This document shows positions 34,880 to 43,173 of a DNA stretch of 64,000 nt, one piece after another. The stretch is taken from assembly GCF_001435955.1 (NCBI RefSeq), contig NZ_AYYT01000005.1, positions 1-64,000 of the forward strand, read 5' to 3'. Made by a program: the position numbers and the translations under genes. The notes beneath the pieces are model-generated. The model was not told the DNA's origin and made no database searches. It saw nothing but the letters and a program-made list of their open reading frames with translations. Origin of the DNA: Ligilactobacillus salivarius DSM 20555 = ATCC 11741 (GTDB lineage: Bacteria; Bacillota; Bacilli; Lactobacillales; Lactobacillaceae). The first letter of the stretch is position 1, and every line of letters starts with the position of its first letter.

Positions 34880-35693
34880 GTTGTAGTCTGAAGTCACTAG
34901 GTGTTAAACCATAGGTAGCTTTAAAAGTTCTTGCCAGGGAATCAACTCGCTGGTAGCCACATCTTTGAGAAATTTCAAGTAAAGAAAGATTTGTTGATTC
35001 AATTAAATGTCGTGCTTGTGTAATTTTATAATTTTTTAAATATGTTTGAAGTGTCATTCCTGTTACTTTCTTAAATCTTTTTCCCAGATAACTTCTATCT
35101 AGTCCAATCATTTGTGCCAATGAAGCAGCCGAGATGTTAGGAAAGTTTTTATTGATTAAAGAAATAGCTTTCTCAACATAAACATCAGAAATAGAAGTGG
35201 TTGACTCACGAGATATAATTGTAGCATTGGAAATAATACTCAAAAATTCCAGCAAATAACTAAGATTGAGTAATTTCTTTGTTGTTGAATTAACTGACTT
35301 TAATAACAATAAATTAACTAACTCAATTAAGCGTTTGGAATCATTTAAACTGAAGATTGGTTCACGTTGATTTAGTGGAATTTGCTGCATAAGTTGATCA
35401 GCAAAATTACCAGAAAAGCCAATCCACACATAAGACCAAGGCGTATTTTTATCGGCAATATAGGTCGTTTCTTGTCCTGGTTCAATTAGAAAACCTTGTC
35501 CAGCATGTAATTTGTAGATTGATTGATCAGTTTTAAATGTTCCAGAACCAGCTAAGATGTAGTGGATAAGGTAATATGGTCTAACTGCTGGTCCATACTT
35601 ATGTCCACTCAATGTATCTGAGCGTCCTACATTTGCTAGTTGTAATTGATCACTTGGAACTGAAATAAAGTTTAATGAAACTGCTTTTTCCAT
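34857..35693 (-). CDS. AraC-family transcriptional regulator (MsmR/RafR-like)
   Basis: This 278-residue protein has an N-terminal cupin-like sugar-sensing domain (about 15-150; GHKYGPAVRPYYLIHYI) and two C-terminal helix-turn-helix motifs (about 175-272; SAASLAQMIGLDRSYLGKRF quoted as the first, LLEISQRCGY as the second). ATG 35693 follows a ggtgatt ribosome binding site. AraC proteins of this type activate alpha-galactoside uptake and cleavage genes in lactic acid bacteria, and the convergent alpha-galactosidase gene is the obvious target. The ligand is inferred only. Confidence 0.85.
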   Translation of the reverse strand: MEKAVSLNFISVPSDQLQLANVGRSDTLSGHKYGPAVRPYYLIHYILAGSGTFKTDQSIYKLHAGQGFLIEPGQETTYIADKNTPWSYVWIGFSGNFADQLMQQIPLNQREPIFSLNDSKRLIELVNLLLLKSVNSTTKKLLNLSYLLEFLSIISNATIISRESTTSISDVYVEKAISLINKNFPNISAASLAQMIGLDRSYLGKRFKKVTGMTLQTYLKNYKITQARHLIESTNLSLLEISQRCGYQRVDSLARTFKATYGLTPSDFRLQQKELLTL

Positions 35694-35732
35694 TTAATCA
35701 CCACGATTAATCATAGCATAAAATAATAAAAA

Positions 35733-35754
35733 AGACCGAGAAAATTCTCAGTCT
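35733..35754 (-). terminator. Terminator of the pepD operon
   Basis: agaccgagaa / ttctcagtct with a two-base minimal loop; on the minus strand it is followed by a T run. It lies 12 bases past the stop of the degenerate MBL-like gene. Confidence 0.75.
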
Positions 35755-35765
35755 AGTTTAAAGTA

Positions 35766-36662
35766 TTAAACAAAATATACGTGTTTAGCTGCGATATATT
35801 TCAAAATTTCTTTTAGCTCAGCTTCAGTTGGATAAGCAAAATTATTCATAAAATCAATCTTGCCATCTTCTGCTAATAATGGAGAACTAATGGTCAAATC
35901 ATCAGCAATATGAGCTTGAGCTTCACGTTGAATTAAAGTTTTATCTGTTGCAGCAGGAGAGCCTTCTTTAAAATCAAGTTGTTTGAAATAAGAAATTAAC
36001 TCAGCATAGCCAGGTAGCCACTTAATTTGATAATCTAGGCGATGTGCTAAATCGTCAATTTTTACCAATTGTTCAGGATCAAAAGGAGTCATTTCCAAAT
36101 AAATTTGAGTACTATCTGCTTGTTCTAAAGTTTTTTCAATATTTTTTAACTGGCCAGTTTTAGAGAGATAATTATCACTATCATCGCGATCTTGATAACC
36201 TAAAATCAAGTAGTCCAATTTTTGTTGAGAAAAGAACTTTTTCCAAGCTTTAATACGTTTTTTGTGGATTCCATGAATATCAAATTTAGCAACATAGCCT
36301 AATTTTTGATGATCATGTTCCAAATAGAGAGCCATTGATCCCCATAAACCATCATCGCTATTGAGTGCAGTAATTTTTGAATCAGCAACGGATACAGCGA
36401 ATCCATAAGGAAGAACCTTTAGATCTAAATTTAAATTAGCTATTAGTTCAAATTTAGTTAATTTTTGTAATAGTAAAAATAAATTTTGAGATACAAATGT
36501 TTTTGCAGGCAAAGTTGCTTGCTGCAAATAAGCTAAGTTATCAGCTGATAAATGACTAATAATCACAAATTTCTCTTTAGGGCTATCAATATTAATATAA
36601 TTGTCGAAAAAGATAATTGTCTCATCAGTTTCAACAAATTTGTTTTCAAAATTATATTCCAT
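35766..36662 (-). CDS. Degenerate metallo-beta-lactamase-fold protein
   Basis: This 298-residue protein is not assigned to a named family. The order of its segments follows RNase J/beta-CASP-type metallo-beta-lactamase folds. VIISHLSADNLAYL near residue 33 stands where I-x-x-H-x-H-x-D-H should be, giving H-L-S-A-D-N, so two metal ligands are lost. Further on, DDGLWGSMALYLE then GYVAKFDIHG near 123 stand where HSIPGA and Y-T-G-D-F/L-R-x-H-G are found. The protein is therefore probably not a hydrolase, or has changed chemistry. It lies 12 bases downstream of pepD, in the same operon, with a gaggtt ribosome binding site. Confidence 0.55.
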   Translation of the reverse strand: MEYNFENKFVETDETIIFFDNYINIDSPKEKFVIISHLSADNLAYLQQATLPAKTFVSQNLFLLLQKLTKFELIANLNLDLKVLPYGFAVSVADSKITALNSDDGLWGSMALYLEHDHQKLGYVAKFDIHGIHKKRIKAWKKFFSQQKLDYLILGYQDRDDSDNYLSKTGQLKNIEKTLEQADSTQIYLEMTPFDPEQLVKIDDLAHRLDYQIKWLPGYAELISYFKQLDFKEGSPAATDKTLIQREAQAHIADDLTISSPLLAEDGKIDFMNNFAYPTEAELKEILKYIAAKHVYFV

Positions 36663-36674
36663 AATATAACCTCA

Positions 36675-38099
36675 TTAAAGATTGACATCAACTTTAAATG
36701 ATAATGGAGATAGGGCGGTTGAAGCTGTAATTAGTTTAGCTATCAACTCATTGTATTTATCAAGTCCAATTTGTTGGCAAGCAATACTTTCTGTTGTTAG
36801 GTAATCTCTTAGTTCTTGACCAGAAAGCGTAAGGGCCTTAGCGTCAATTTCATGAACTTTATTGTTAAGTAAGATTGAAACTTCTTTTTGAGTATCTTTT
36901 AGCATTTTTCCAAATTCTTTGTAATGTGCATCAACTAGGACGCCAGCTAATTTGTATACCCAATAAGCAGACTTATCATCATAAGTTTCACCACCTACTT
37001 TATATGCAGGGTGGACATCAGTAGCTGCAGGATAGAATGGAATATAAGAACTTTGAGCAGTTACACCCATTGCTAACCATTGAATACCGCGTACATCAAC
37101 TGGCATACCACTTCTAATTTGTAGAATATGTGATTCTTGAGTGGCAGCTAAACTAATAGGACGGAACTTATGACCATCAGCATTATCATTGTTTAATGGA
37201 TCATATGGTGTATTTTGGTAGTGAGAACCTAATACATAGGCAATATCATCCAAATGGAGTAAACGATTAGCTTTACGAATGAAAGGTAATTCTTCACTCA
37301 TTGGATCTTGATCATTATCGCCAGAAAGGTATTTTTGACCGTACCATACACGAGGAGTGCTATAGATTTCATCGCTATATTCATGTGTACCAAAGACATT
37401 ACGGAAGTTAAAATTATCAAAATCAACTTCAAAATGATTTTGGTATACAAATTGTACAATACCTTTGGAATACATGAAATTATCAGGATCGTCAAGATCA
37501 ACTTTTTGGATAGCTAATTGATTAGCTACTACTGCATAGCAATCATCTGGGATACGTTGTGCAACCCAATGATGACCACTACCACTTTCAAAGTACCAAA
37601 CTTCATCTTCATCAGAGAAGAGGACACCATTTGTTTCACTAGTACCATATTTTTCAATAATGCTTCCTAGACGTGCAACACCTTCACGTGCAGACTTAAT
37701 ATATGGAAGAACAACAGTTACCATTGCTTCTTCACTAATACCATTCTCAACGAGTGGATCAGCGCCAAGTACACGTGGATTGGAGTAGGCACTTTCAGTA
37801 GCACTCATTGCTACACCATATTCGTTGATTCCATCTTCTTCGAATAAACCAAACTTATCAGTCCATTCAGGAGTGGCAGAGTATCTAAATCTAACCTTAG
37901 GAAGTGGTATTGTAAACTTGTTATCGTTTGATACAAAAACTTGCTCTTCTTCGAATTCTTTATGTTCATGAACAGTAAGATGTTTAGGCCAAGCAGTTTT
38001 AGCATCTTCATTACGAGCGATGATAGTTGAATTGTCAGCCATCGCTTTTTTTCCAACTAAAATGCTAGTACAAGCAGATAATTTTTTTTGAATTTTCAC
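36675..38099 (-). CDS. pepD: Dipeptidase A, family C69 (Ntn hydrolase)
   Basis: This 474-residue cytosolic dipeptidase is of the type found in lactobacilli. The nucleophile is the Cys in LSACTSILVGKKAM (residue 10), which in this family is exposed by removal of a short propeptide. Other family blocks are IIARNEDAKTAWPKH, GLFEEDGINEYGVAMSATE and GVARLGSIIEKYGTSETNG. It cleaves dipeptides taken up from protein breakdown. The GTG start at 38099 is preceded by aaggggcg. It is the first gene of a two-gene minus-strand operon with the degenerate MBL-like protein. Confidence 0.93.
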   Translation of the reverse strand: MKIQKKLSACTSILVGKKAMADNSTIIARNEDAKTAWPKHLTVHEHKEFEEEQVFVSNDNKFTIPLPKVRFRYSATPEWTDKFGLFEEDGINEYGVAMSATESAYSNPRVLGADPLVENGISEEAMVTVVLPYIKSAREGVARLGSIIEKYGTSETNGVLFSDEDEVWYFESGSGHHWVAQRIPDDCYAVVANQLAIQKVDLDDPDNFMYSKGIVQFVYQNHFEVDFDNFNFRNVFGTHEYSDEIYSTPRVWYGQKYLSGDNDQDPMSEELPFIRKANRLLHLDDIAYVLGSHYQNTPYDPLNNDNADGHKFRPISLAATQESHILQIRSGMPVDVRGIQWLAMGVTAQSSYIPFYPAATDVHPAYKVGGETYDDKSAYWVYKLAGVLVDAHYKEFGKMLKDTQKEVSILLNNKVHEIDAKALTLSGQELRDYLTTESIACQQIGLDKYNELIAKLITASTALSPLSFKVDVNL

Positions 38100-38230
38100 A
38101 ATTTTCGCCCCTTGTATAAATATTATTACTGTATAATTCTAACATATCGTAAGAATGGATAAAAATAATTTGAAAAGTAATAGCTTTTTTGATTTAATTA
38201 AGTTAGTTAATTAAGAAAAGAGGGACTATT

Positions 38231-38419
38231 ATGCCATTAGTACATATTGAATTAATCGAAGGCCGTTCAGAAGAACAATTAAAGAACTTAGTAAAAGACG
38301 TTACAGATGCAGTTACTAAGAATACAGGTGCTCCAGCAGAACACGTACATGTTGTTTTAAGTGAAATGAAGAAGAATCGTTACAGTGTTGCTGGTGTATT
38401 AAAGAGTGAAGAAAAATAA
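38231..38419 (+). CDS. 4-oxalocrotonate tautomerase family protein
   Basis: This 62-residue protein starts [11 protein letters not shown]. After removal of Met, Pro1 is the catalytic base of the tautomerase family. The rest ([14 protein letters not shown] near residue 37) fits the small 4-OT/YwhB type. The substrate in lactobacilli is unknown. It has a clear agaggga ribosome binding site, stands alone and is followed by a hairpin terminator. Confidence 0.9.
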   Translation: MPLVHIELIEGRSEEQLKNLVKDVTDAVTKNTGAPAEHVHVVLSEMKKNRYSVAGVLKSEEK

Positions 38420-38430
38420 TTAATAATTAT

Positions 38431-38467
38431 AAAAGAGATTAACTATTGAAAGTTAGTCTTTTTTTAT
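38431..38467 (+). terminator. Terminator of the tautomerase gene
   Basis: agattaact / agttagtct (one G-T pair) with a six-base loop is followed by eight T. Confidence 0.75.
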
Positions 38468-38563
38468 TGTCATTAAAATTAAGTGGGAAAAAGATTATCA
38501 ATATGTTAGAATTAATAAAAATACATCTTGTGCAATTAGTTGAAAGGGGAATTAACTATAATT

Positions 38564-39856
38564 ATGAAAAGAGAAATTCCAGTAAATAGTGAAGGACATT
38601 ACACAATTGGGGGACTTGACTCTTTAGAACTAGCTAAAAAATTTGGCACACCTACAATTGTTTATGATGTTGCTAAAATCAAAGAACAAATTGCAAAGTT
38701 TAAAGCAGGTTTTGAAGAAGAAAATGTTAAATATCACATTTCTTATGCTAGTAAAGCTTTTTCAAGTTTAGCAATGTATGACTTGGTGGCTAAGAGTGGT
38801 ATTGGAAGCGATGTTGTTTCTGGTGGAGAACTTTATGCAGCTTTAAAAGGTGGAATGGATCCACAAGAGTTGGAATTTCATGGTAATAATAAATCCCGTG
38901 CTGAATTAGAAATGGCAGTTGATAGCAATGTTGGTTATATAATTGTTGATAATTTCTATGAAATTGATTTATTAAATGAAGTACTTACAGAAAAGAATAA
39001 GACAGCTAATATTCTATTACGTTTAGCACCGGGGATTCATGCCGAAACTCATGAATATATCTCAACAGGTCAAGCTAAATCTAAATTTGGTTTTGACTTA
39101 CAAAGTGGACAAGCAAGTGAAGCATTAGAAAAAACATTGGCTAACCCTCGTTTTAAAGTACTAGGTGTTCACAGTCATATTGGTTCACAAATTTTTGCAA
39201 CTGCTGGTTTTGTAGAGGCAGCTAAGAAATTGATGGACTTTTTGAGTGCATGGAGAGAAAAATATAATTTTACAGCTGAAGTACTTAATCTTGGTGGTGG
39301 TTTTGGAATTAGATATACAGATCAAGATGAACCATTAGATGTAAAAGATTTTGTTAAGATCATTGTTGAAGCAGTCAAAGAAAAGAGTAAGGAATTAGAT
39401 TATCCAATGCCTGCTATTTGGATTGAACCTGGTCGTTCAGTTGTTGGGGAAGCTGGTGTAAGTTTATACACAGTTGGTTCACGTAAAGATGTTGAAGATG
39501 TTGGAAGTTTTGTTGCAGTTGATGGTGGTATGGGTGATAATATTCGTCCAGCCTTATATGGTGCTGAATATGATGCTGTTTTAGCTAAAGATCCTAATGC
39601 ACCAATCGCACAAAATGCTTCAATTGTAGGTAAGTTCTGTGAATCTGGAGATATTTTGATTAAGGATTATGATTTTCCTAAGACAGAACCTGGCGATGTG
39701 ATTGCGATGCTATCGACTGGTGCTTATGGCTATGTTATGGCAAGTAATTATAACCGTAACCCACGTCCAGCAATCGTCTTTGTTGAAGATGGCAAAGCTC
39801 GTTTAGTTGTAAAACGTGAAAGTTATGAAGATATGATTCGCAATGAAATTCTTTAA
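38564..39856 (+). CDS. lysA: Diaminopimelate decarboxylase
   Basis: This 430-residue PLP enzyme catalyses the last step of lysine synthesis, meso-diaminopimelate to L-lysine. The PLP-binding Lys is in HISYASKAFSS near residue 55. HSHIGSQ near 190, GGGFGIRYT near 234, EPGRSVVGEAG near 277 and the catalytic Cys in GKFCESGDIL near 345 are all present. ATG 38564 is chosen. The aagggg ribosome binding site is rather far (about 14 bases), and the TTG at 38540 precedes it. No lysine riboswitch is seen in the short leader, and no other lysine genes are nearby. A GNAT gene follows 20 bases later. Confidence 0.94.
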   Translation: MKREIPVNSEGHYTIGGLDSLELAKKFGTPTIVYDVAKIKEQIAKFKAGFEEENVKYHISYASKAFSSLAMYDLVAKSGIGSDVVSGGELYAALKGGMDPQELEFHGNNKSRAELEMAVDSNVGYIIVDNFYEIDLLNEVLTEKNKTANILLRLAPGIHAETHEYISTGQAKSKFGFDLQSGQASEALEKTLANPRFKVLGVHSHIGSQIFATAGFVEAAKKLMDFLSAWREKYNFTAEVLNLGGGFGIRYTDQDEPLDVKDFVKIIVEAVKEKSKELDYPMPAIWIEPGRSVVGEAGVSLYTVGSRKDVEDVGSFVAVDGGMGDNIRPALYGAEYDAVLAKDPNAPIAQNASIVGKFCESGDILIKDYDFPKTEPGDVIAMLSTGAYGYVMASNYNRNPRPAIVFVEDGKARLVVKRESYEDMIRNEIL

Positions 39857-39876
39857 TTAGCTAGGAAGTGAGCAAG

Positions 39877-40404
39877 GTGGTAGTTGAACTAAAAAAGTTA
39901 GATATGAACCATTCACTTGAGTTTTGGGAGTTGGCTTTTTCTGATCCTAAAGCAGAATGGCGAAATTGGAATGGTCCTTATTTCGATAATCACTACCCAA
40001 CTAGAAAAGATTGGGTAGCTGGTAGAGAACTTGATTATCTTGAAAATGATATGCGAAAGATAATCTATGTTGATGGTGAAATGGTCGGTTCAGTTTCTGC
40101 TTATTACGATGATGGATATCTAGAACGTTGGCTGGAAGTTGGGTTAGCGATTTATGATGAACGAAAATGGGGTCAAGGAATTGGCCGCCAAGCTCTAGAA
40201 CTTTGGATTGACGAGTTATTTCAACGAATTTCGCTACCACATGTTGGACTCACTACTTGGTCTGGAAATCAGCGTATGATGAAGTTGGCTGATAGACTGG
40301 GTTTAAAATGTGAAGGACGAATAAGAAAAGTCAGATATTGGCAAAATACTTATTACGATTCTGTTAAATACGGTGTTTTGCGTGAAGAATGGGAAAATAG
40401 ATAA
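39877..40404 (+). CDS. GNAT-family N-acetyltransferase (RimJ/RimL-like)
   Basis: This protein of about 175 residues has the RimJ/RimL-type GNAT layout: an E-x-W region early on, GVGLAIYDERKWGQGIGR-type acetyl-CoA loop (Q-G-I-G near residue 98), then LTTWSGNQRMMKLADRLG. GTG 39877 has agga ten bases upstream, while GTG 39868 is only one base from it and so less likely. It lies just after lysA and may be co-transcribed. The substrate is unknown. Confidence 0.8.
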   Translation: MVVELKKLDMNHSLEFWELAFSDPKAEWRNWNGPYFDNHYPTRKDWVAGRELDYLENDMRKIIYVDGEMVGSVSAYYDDGYLERWLEVGLAIYDERKWGQGIGRQALELWIDELFQRISLPHVGLTTWSGNQRMMKLADRLGLKCEGRIRKVRYWQNTYYDSVKYGVLREEWENR

Positions 40405-40444
40405 GAAAAAACGATTTCTAGTAATATAGAAATCGTTTTTTCTT
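40403..40444. terminator. Bidirectional terminator between the GNAT and HAD genes
   Basis: A perfect 18-bp stem (40403-40420 with 40427-40444, core acgatttct) has a six-base loop and A6/T6 arms. Confidence 0.9.
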
Positions 40445-40447
40445 GCA

Positions 40448-41257
40448 TTATGCTAATTTTAAGTAATCTTCAAGATATCTTGCTAGGCCATCATGTTCAT
40501 TATCATATTCAGTGATATCGTTAGCGAGTGATTTTAGTTTATCAGTTCCATTTTGCATAACAACACCCCAACCAGCATAATCAATCATAGAAGCATCATT
40601 ATGTTCATCGCCAAAAGCAATAATATTCTTTTTATCAATATTGTATGTCTTAGCTAGGAAATCCACGCCTTTAGCTTTATTGACACCTTTAGGAGAAAGT
40701 TCAAGAATCGGATTCTTACCACCCCAAACACCAACTGTAATCTTATCGCCAAAGTTAGCTTTTAAAGTTTCAACAATATTAGGTAATTTGTGTTCATCAA
40801 CTAACATAGTCATCGCAGAAGGATCTTTTTGCAAGTTAATGGCATTTAAGACTTCATTTGCTTTCAAAGTTGATGGAAAGAAATCTGGAATAATATTATT
40901 AGGTTGATCAGCTAAAGCATAGTTTTTACTTTCGGCAGCGACAATCTTGATTCCAAGTTTTTCTTTTTCAGCTACTAAATCAAGTGCGATATCTTTAGAA
41001 AAAGTTTCAATGTATTCTTTATCCCAATTTTTATGTGGAATATGTCCTAAAGCACCGTTGAAATTAATCATCGGAGTAGGAATATTCAATTCATCGTAAA
41101 AGTTTTCAGAAATACGATTAGGACGACCAGTCACGATTGAAACGATATGGCCAGCTTGGGCAGCTTTTTGTAAAACTTCTTTAGTATATGATGAAATTTT
41201 AGATTCGTTATTTAAAGTTGTTCCGTCTAAGTCAATCGCAATTAACTTTCTTTCCAA
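40448..41257 (-). CDS. Cof-type HAD hydrolase
   Basis: This sugar-phosphatase-like enzyme of about 269 residues belongs to HAD subfamily IIB. It has the nucleophile motif AIDLDGTTLN at the N-terminus, motif II in IVTGRPNRI near residue 42, the Lys in NKAKGVDFLAK near 195 and FGDEHNDASMI near 217. It probably dephosphorylates sugar phosphates or flavin/PLP-type substrates. I prefer TTG 41257: the aagga ribosome binding site sits ten bases away, whereas the in-frame GTG at 41266 is only one base from it. Confidence 0.88.
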   Translation of the reverse strand: MERKLIAIDLDGTTLNNESKISSYTKEVLQKAAQAGHIVSIVTGRPNRISENFYDELNIPTPMINFNGALGHIPHKNWDKEYIETFSKDIALDLVAEKEKLGIKIVAAESKNYALADQPNNIIPDFFPSTLKANEVLNAINLQKDPSAMTMLVDEHKLPNIVETLKANFGDKITVGVWGGKNPILELSPKGVNKAKGVDFLAKTYNIDKKNIIAFGDEHNDASMIDYAGWGVVMQNGTDKLKSLANDITEYDNEHDGLARYLEDYLKLA

Positions 41258-41404
41258 ATTATTCACGTCCTTAATCTTAATTTTTACCTGTAATAAAAAC
41301 AGTAACGTTTTAAATTTAACATAAAGCTGTTAGAAATACTAGAGAGAAGTAAAGAGTTCGTTGTATAATTAATTCATTATATAGTAAGAAAAGAGGCGGA
41401 GTTC

Positions 41405-42178
41405 ATGATTTCTATTAGTACAAAAGAAATTAATGATTTACCAATCCTAGAAATTTGCGATAGTGAGAAATTAGGTGAAGAATTACCACTTGTCTTTTTC
41501 TATCATGGTTGGACTGGATGTAAAGAAAGAGTTTTAACTCAAGGTTATGAGATTGCTAAAAAAGGATTTAGAGTAATTTTACCGGATGCTTTATATCATG
41601 GAGATCGTCAAGAGGGCGATGTAAAAGGGCATGTTCTTGAATTTTGGAAAATTGTCTTAAATTCAGTTAAGGAATTTCCAACTTTGGTTGATTACTATCG
41701 TGAAAATGTTGGAATTAAAGATGGTTTTGTAGGAGTTAGTGGTTTATCAATAGGTGGGATAACAACTAACGCTTTAATGACAACATATCCATGGATAAAT
41801 GCAGGAGTTTGCCTAATGGGTAGTCCTAAACCAGTTAAATTTGCGAAGAAATTAGTTGCTGATGCGGCTACACAAGTTAAAGGAATGCCTGATACTGAAG
41901 TTGATAAGCAAATTTCAGCTTTAGAACCATTTGATTTATCCTTGAATTTAGAGAAATTAGCTAGTCGTCCGCTTCATTTTTGGCATGGTACAGCAGATAA
42001 AATGGTACCTTACCAAGATACAGTGGACTTTTATCGCGAAAACATAGGTAAAAGTTATACAGAAAATGTTACTTTAACCAAAACAGAGAATGCGGGTCAT
42101 AAAGTCAGCCAAGAAACAACTTTAGAAATGGCAAATAAATTTAATCAATATTATCAAAAGTTTGTCGGTAAGAGGTAA
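41405..42178 (+). CDS. Alpha/beta hydrolase (esterase-like)
   Basis: This 257-residue cytosolic protein has the alpha/beta hydrolase triad: a Ser in SGLSIGG near residue 118, an Asp in HGTADKMVPYQD near 197 and a His in NAGHKVSQ near 233. The oxyanion region is FYHGWTGCKE. It resembles YitV/dienelactone-hydrolase-type esterases. It has an agaggcgg ribosome binding site. Nine bases separate it from the membrane protein gene downstream. Confidence 0.85.
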   Translation: MISISTKEINDLPILEICDSEKLGEELPLVFFYHGWTGCKERVLTQGYEIAKKGFRVILPDALYHGDRQEGDVKGHVLEFWKIVLNSVKEFPTLVDYYRENVGIKDGFVGVSGLSIGGITTNALMTTYPWINAGVCLMGSPKPVKFAKKLVADAATQVKGMPDTEVDKQISALEPFDLSLNLEKLASRPLHFWHGTADKMVPYQDTVDFYRENIGKSYTENVTLTKTENAGHKVSQETTLEMANKFNQYYQKFVGKR

Positions 42179-42186
42179 GCAGAATC

Positions 42187-43164
42187 ATGAGAATATTTAG
42201 AAATAAGTTGTTGATCATTTTATATGTCTGCTTATTAGCTTTTTGTAGTGTTTGGGTGTTCTTTAAGATTCAAGAACGCGATATTGTTAATCAATTGAAC
42301 AATCATAACCTTTCACAAAATGCCTATGAAGTAGTGATGAAAGGAACAACTTCTTTGGAAGATATTAATAATAAGATTTCTAAGTCTAGCAAAATTGATG
42401 ATGTTCAAGTTCATTATCAAGATAAGAAGAATAGTAATCTAACTTATTTCTTTGGAAAAGGTGATTACAGCACTACACCAATGGTTTCTGGCAGTTTTTT
42501 TGCTGATAATGACTTTAATTCAGAAGTTACAGTAGCTTTAGTAGGAAAGAATATCGCTAAAAAACTATACAAACCTAAAGATCAAGATTATTTAAAAGTA
42601 AACTCAGGCTATTTACCAGTATTAGGAGTTATGGGAGAAAAACGAAGCTCTTCAAGTTTAGATGATCAGATCTTTATTTCAGGTGCAATTTCAACTTTAA
42701 AGACTTTAACAAGTAATGATTATCGAATTGTGATAGATTCTGAAAAGCCTTTAGATGCAAAAGTTATTAAACATGTCTTAGGTGCCAAAGAAGTTAAGAC
42801 AATGTTTACTAACTCATTGGGTATTCCTAAGGGTGTATGGTTAACTTCCTTAGTTCGTAAATTAGTTGCGCTATTGTTTATTTTTGCGGCTTTCTTGGCA
42901 GAAGCAATTTTATGGGGTGTATCTTACAAGAGAAGATATGCTATTGCACGTGCAACTGTTAATCGCGCAACTTTCCAAGAGTGGCAAGTCTTTACGATTT
43001 TAGCAATTGTAGGAATGATTGCAGGGACAATTTTAGGTTTGATATACTTTACTCTATACAGTTATACTGGAACTATTATTTTTAACTCCTTAATGTTAAT
43101 AATCGGAAGTATCGTTTGTTACTTAACTATTTATGATAGAATAAAAAAACAAGTAAAGGAATAG
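42187..43164 (+). CDS. Orphan FtsX/MacB-like permease
   Basis: This 325-residue protein has one N-terminal helix, an extracellular domain of about 190 residues and three C-terminal helices (about 227-315), the topology of FtsX/MacB-type ABC permeases. The outer domain has VALVGKNIAKKLY and LPVLGVMGEK, as in MacB periplasmic cores. No ATPase gene adjoins it, so its partner is elsewhere or absent. The ribosome binding site is weak. It lies between an esterase and rsmF, likely in one transcript. Confidence 0.65.
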   Translation: MRIFRNKLLIILYVCLLAFCSVWVFFKIQERDIVNQLNNHNLSQNAYEVVMKGTTSLEDINNKISKSSKIDDVQVHYQDKKNSNLTYFFGKGDYSTTPMVSGSFFADNDFNSEVTVALVGKNIAKKLYKPKDQDYLKVNSGYLPVLGVMGEKRSSSSLDDQIFISGAISTLKTLTSNDYRIVIDSEKPLDAKVIKHVLGAKEVKTMFTNSLGIPKGVWLTSLVRKLVALLFIFAAFLAEAILWGVSYKRRYAIARATVNRATFQEWQVFTILAIVGMIAGTILGLIYFTLYSYTGTIIFNSLMLIIGSIVCYLTIYDRIKKQVKE

Positions 43165-43173
43165 ATTAGAAGA

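Noticed and set aside
38420-38563. Lysine riboswitch before lysA
   Set aside because: The leader is too short and shows none of the conserved L-box elements; it contains only the preceding terminator and a ribosome binding site.
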